The notes beneath the pieces are model-generated. The model ran no database searches. It was not told where the DNA came from and was given only the letters and a program-made list of their open reading frames with translations. Shown here one piece after another: positions 49,054 to 51,737 of a stretch of DNA of 51,737 bases. Made by a program: the position numbers and the translations under genes. The number at the start of each line of letters is the position of its first letter. Within the stretch, counting starts at the first letter, position 1. The stretch spans positions 1 to 51,737 of the forward strand of contig CALJHE010000003.1 of NCBI GenBank assembly GCA_938075675.1, read 5' to 3'. This stretch comes from Candidatus Poseidoniaceae archaeon (lineage in GTDB: Archaea > Thermoplasmatota > Poseidoniia > Poseidoniales > Poseidoniaceae).

Positions 49054-50268
49054 TCATTGTACAGCGCCACAATGTGGGCATGCTTTCCAATCGGCCATCA
49101 ATGCGGCGTCGCATTGTTTGCATGATGTAGACATTGGGGGTGTGGGTTCACTACTCGATTCGCTACCATCGATTGCTTTCTGAGCGGTTTGCTGCCGAAG
49201 GAATTCTTGCATCACTTCAGGAGTAAGGGCACCTTGAGCAGCAGCCATTTCCATCATTTTCATCTGAATATCATTTTGTTTTTCCATTCGTTGATCTTGA
49301 TGTTCTTGACTTTGCTGGACTCGGTCTCGCTTACGGGCTTGTACTTGTTCAAACAGTTCCATTGCTTGTGCAGTCTTGTGAGAAGATTCTTTCATGCGCA
49401 GGTCAGCCTTCCCTTGGTCTCTGGCTAATTCTGCTTCCCAAACCGCTTCTTGCTTTCGAAGTTCGAGCAATTCTGATTCTGCTTGTATGGTGACTTCACC
49501 GTGCTTCTTCGCACGCTCAACGTTCACTTCGCATTCAATTCTACGGAGAGTTGCTGCTTCGCGAATCGCAATTCGTTCCATCAGAGCATCTGCATTGGCG
49601 CCCTCAGTTTGTGTCGCCATGTCGAGGTCAGCCCGGAGTTTCTGCAATTTTTCTTGGTCGGTCTTGTCCGTCGAGATATATGCTCGAAGGAATGTGAATC
49701 CGAGGTTGGAAAAGGTTTGACGCATTTCAACTTCGGTATGCATCTCAAGATGCTCTTGGAATTCTGGGCTTCGGAGTTCCTCGGCGTTTGAGCAATTGGC
49801 CATTGCTGGCGCAATGCACCGTGTCGCAATTTCATTGGAAATGAGCCCAACCAATGCATTTCGGTCAAGAAGTGGGGCACTGTTGGCAAAGACATTCAAG
49901 AGTTTAGGAATGTCTTCTTTTCGGAGTTGCACCTTCAAATGCATAAGTCCAGTTGCTGTCGAACCATTTTTCATGGCCGCATTGAAAGGTATTCCAAGGT
50001 CCACTGGGCCAGTAATTGCAAACAACATTCGTCGGTCAGTGGCGGTACCACCCATCAAATCAGCAATGTGCCGTCCAATGCCTCCTCCGATGTTTCGAAC
50101 AATTTTTTCCGACACGATATCTCCGATACGTCCATCGATGATGAATGCACAAGCTTCGTTTGGCTTCAATACCACTTGCCTAGCTTTCCAAGTTTTGATA
50201 TCGTTACCATCGACTAACCTTGCTATAATGTTTGGATTACTTCGCCACTTATAATTCGTCATATTCAC
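49054..50268 (-). CDS. SPFH/band-7-type protein with C-terminal zinc ribbon
   Basis: About 404 residues. The N-terminal 200 residues (RQVVLKPNEACAFIIDGRIGDIVSEK, here in parts, and DLGIPFNAAMKNGSTATGLMHLKVQL) follow the SPFH-like domain of the YdjI/virion-core-protein group. A long charged coiled coil (about 215-335) and a C-terminal zinc ribbon, SCKQCDAALMADWKACPHCGAV, complete it. Such proteins form membrane- or polymer-associated assemblies. GTG 50268 overlaps the stop of the upstream gene in a GTGA; ATG 50262 is the alternative. Function is unknown. Confidence 0.7.
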   Translation of the reverse strand: MNMTNYKWRSNPNIIARLVDGNDIKTWKARQVVLKPNEACAFIIDGRIGDIVSEKIVRNIGGGIGRHIADLMGGTATDRRMLFAITGPVDLGIPFNAAMKNGSTATGLMHLKVQLRKEDIPKLLNVFANSAPLLDRNALVGLISNEIATRCIAPAMANCSNAEELRSPEFQEHLEMHTEVEMRQTFSNLGFTFLRAYISTDKTDQEKLQKLRADLDMATQTEGANADALMERIAIREAATLRRIECEVNVERAKKHGEVTIQAESELLELRKQEAVWEAELARDQGKADLRMKESSHKTAQAMELFEQVQARKRDRVQQSQEHQDQRMEKQNDIQMKMMEMAAAQGALTPEVMQEFLRQQTAQKAIDGSESSSEPTPPMSTSCKQCDAALMADWKACPHCGAVQ

Positions 50269-50813
50269 ACCTTCTTCTTTTGTCTGAGTCCATCAAGGAC
50301 AGTTGCACGAGCGCTAAAGTATCCTCTCGAACTTGTCATCATTTGCTCGCATTGGCGAATGAGTGATTTGATCTCATCCTCTTCTTTACCAGCAGAAAAG
50401 GCGTGTTCCACACTGTTTGATATGTTGACTCCTTTGGTCATCATTTCAATGACATCGTGGTCGTGTTTGATGAGCTTCTTTAGTACCGAAATGGAAGCAG
50501 AACTTTGGCCGGAAAAGAAAGCATGAGACATTCCAGTTGGAGATTTGTCAACATCTTCGATGAGTTGGTCAATGGTGTTGCAACACGCTTTGGCAGCCTT
50601 GGCTATGGCTATTTTCTTTTCACGGAAAGCATTGTCATGAACATTGAGCAAATGGTTTCGAGCACGAGTCCCACACCGCTGAATTTCTTCACGAATTGCG
50701 AGGTCTGCAGCACGTCGCTTTCCTTTCGTATAACCTTCGTATCCTGAAAGTACCATTTGAATTCCCCTCACATAAGGGAGCACATCGAGCGGGGTTCCTA
50801 CCATGTTGACCAA
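50265..50813 (-). CDS. Unknown helical protein, partner of SPFH gene
   Basis: A 182-residue protein of helical, charged composition (KGKRRAADLAIREEIQRCG, KIAIAKAAKACCNTIDQLIED, KEEDEIKSLIRQCEQMM). No signal, membrane helix or enzyme motif is evident. Its stop overlaps the start of the SPFH gene by 4 bases, so the two are translationally coupled and their products likely interact. It begins at 50813, with Met4 (50804) as an option. No family is recognised. Confidence 0.6.
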   Translation of the reverse strand: MVNMVGTPLDVLPYVRGIQMVLSGYEGYTKGKRRAADLAIREEIQRCGTRARNHLLNVHDNAFREKKIAIAKAAKACCNTIDQLIEDVDKSPTGMSHAFFSGQSSASISVLKKLIKHDHDVIEMMTKGVNISNSVEHAFSAGKEEDEIKSLIRQCEQMMTSSRGYFSARATVLDGLRQKKKV

Positions 50814-50878
50814 TTGTTAATAGCACTGACCCACTTATTATGCTATCCATGGGGGTACTCGGGTCTCCCACATCCTCT

Positions 50879-51511
50879 TCACTCGTTTGAGTGTGTAATC
50901 TCACTCCATAGCAAAACTCTGTCTGCGATGGTTTCAGCCTCTTCCGGATCATGTGTCACATGTATTGCAGCGATGTTTTTTGAACGTAGTATCTCTCGGG
51001 TATCTATGGCGATTTTTCTACGGCTTGCGAGGTCAAGTGCTGAGAAAGGTTCATCGAGAAGTAAGAGGCTTGGTTGATTCAAAAGTGCCCGCACTACTGC
51101 GACTCTTTGTGCTTCACCGCCAGACAGTTTCTCGATTTTCCGAGATGAAAACCCTCCCAATCCAACGAGACGGAGTTCATCTTGAATGATTTGTTTACGT
51201 TCTTTTCGAGACATTTTGCTTTCCAATCCCAATGCCACATTTCCCTCTACGTCGAGATGGGGATAGAGAATCGGCTTTTGAAACACATACCCGATGGATT
51301 GTCGGCCTTCGTTGGAATGAACTATTTCGCCATTTTCAACCGATTCAAGACCAGCAATCATTCGTAGCAGCGTTGATTTTCCACAGCCACTGGGGCCGAG
51401 AAGAGCCACGATTTCGCCTTCTTTGACATTAAAGCTGAGACGTTCGAAAACTTTCACGTCTGCAAATCTTTTTCCAAGTTCTTTGACATCTAAGACACAT
51501 TTCTTTTTCAT
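50879..51511 (-). CDS. ABC importer ATP-binding subunit (iron/thiamine/molybdate-type)
   Basis: A 210-residue ATPase of the binding-protein-dependent importer class. Walker A GPSGCGKST, Q-loop IGYVFQKPILYPHLDVEGNVALGL, signature LSGGEAQRVAVVRALL, Walker B LLLLDEPFSALD and switch HVTHDPEEAETIADR are all intact. It is short, lacking the C-terminal regulatory domain seen in many PotA or FbpC proteins, as in ThiQ. It starts inside the stop codon of the permease gene (TAATG), so both are one operon. Substrate cannot be decided between iron(III), thiamine and similar. Confidence 0.9.
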   Translation of the reverse strand: MKKKCVLDVKELGKRFADVKVFERLSFNVKEGEIVALLGPSGCGKSTLLRMIAGLESVENGEIVHSNEGRQSIGYVFQKPILYPHLDVEGNVALGLESKMSRKERKQIIQDELRLVGLGGFSSRKIEKLSGGEAQRVAVVRALLNQPSLLLLDEPFSALDLASRRKIAIDTREILRSKNIAAIHVTHDPEEAETIADRVLLWSEITHSNE

Positions 51512-51737
51512 TAGAATCCACTCCTATCACTCGATTCTCGAAACCTTTCAGCAAGGAAAAACAAACCGAAGGTCAGGAGCATCAGCATGGTCGATGCTGC
51601 CATTGCGGTTGGGTATATGCTCGGGTCGAACATCGGCCGACCCATGAGTTGGTCAATGACGATGGAAAGTGTGTCCCATGAACCTGAACGAACGAGAAGC
51701 CATGAGGCACCAAACTCACCAAGGGAAAAAGCGAGCG
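51511..51737 (-). CDS. ABC importer permease, C-terminal part (5' truncated by window)
   Basis: The minus-strand frame from the right edge to the TAA at 51511-51513 encodes about 75 residues ending ...AERFRESSDRSGF. It begins LAFSLGEFGASWLLV, the typical L-x-F-x-x-x-x-G-E-F-G-A of FbpB/ThiP/PotB-type permeases, then a loop (GSWDTLSIVIDQLMG, FDPSIYPTAMAA) and one last hydrophobic helix (STMLMLLTFGLFFLAE). The rest of the gene lies outside the window. It pairs with the ATPase that starts in its stop codon. Confidence 0.85.
   Translation of the reverse strand, partial: LAFSLGEFGASWLLVRSGSWDTLSIVIDQLMGRPMFDPSIYPTAMAASTMLMLLTFGLFFLAERFRESSDRSGF

Noticed and set aside
1-51737. Mobile elements, prophage, CRISPR or rRNA
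   Set aside because: No transposase, integrase, phage structural gene, repeat array or rRNA-like sequence was seen on either strand.

Overview
The window looks like one stretch of a marine planktonic euryarchaeon, most likely Marine Group II (Candidatus Poseidoniales). This assignment is inference from gene content. Archaeal-type genes (archaeosine tRNA-guanine transglycosylase with PUA domain, CTP-dependent riboflavin kinase, archaeal NMN adenylyltransferase, long archaeal PheS, DRG-type GTPase, two tRNA genes without encoded CCA) sit among genes of bacterial style (TatC, GrpE, FolD, RhlE-like helicase, full SUF pathway, DsbD/CcdA-like protein). Base composition is moderate and even. Genes are tightly packed, often with 4-base stop/start overlaps. 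I see no insertion sequence, prophage, CRISPR array, rRNA or gene-free stretch above 300 bases.

Layout. 1-5.9 kb: a truncated fasciclin surface protein, a cysteine hydrolase, a DUF2752/TM2 pair of small membrane proteins, a DEAD-box helicase, pheS and a small zinc-ribbon membrane protein. 5.9-15.3 kb: an aminotransferase, tRNA-Thr, a plus-strand run (VOC protein, folD, a membrane protein with a repeated acidic tail motif, PHP phosphoesterase), then tatC, a PAP2 membrane enzyme, an apparently circularly permuted glycerophosphodiesterase and citrate synthase. 15.4-19.9 kb: a three-gene minus-strand operon encoding a DUF835-type protein, a DnaA-like AAA+ protein with an altered P-loop, and a YkgJ-type cysteine-cluster protein. 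20-26.2 kb: two unknown membrane proteins, a thioesterase and glycine C-acetyltransferase pair, ribK, truA, a helical-repeat protein and a PH-like membrane protein.

26.2-34.7 kb: a five-gene, fully overlapping ABC-exporter operon (ATPase, permease, ATPase, permease with a calcium-binding-type loop, soluble beta-rich protein), then tgtA and a NifU-like scaffold gene. 34.8-39.9 kb: a complete sufCBDSE plus DUF59 operon for iron-sulfur cluster assembly, divergent from the NifU-like gene. 39.9-51.7 kb: a DRG GTPase, an unknown protein, grpE, a small Lys/Ala-rich helix protein, nadM, a class V aminotransferase, pdxT with a radical SAM gene, tRNA-Val, a thioredoxin/DsbD-like fusion, a second PAP2 protein, an SPFH/zinc-ribbon protein with a helical partner, and the end of a binding-protein-dependent ABC importer.

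Strongest leads for something new: the permuted glycerophosphodiesterase, the DUF835/DnaA-like/YkgJ operon, a TgtA that has lost its zinc-site residues, and the exporter operon with a calcium-binding-type extracytoplasmic loop. All family names come from reading motifs by eye; no database search was run.
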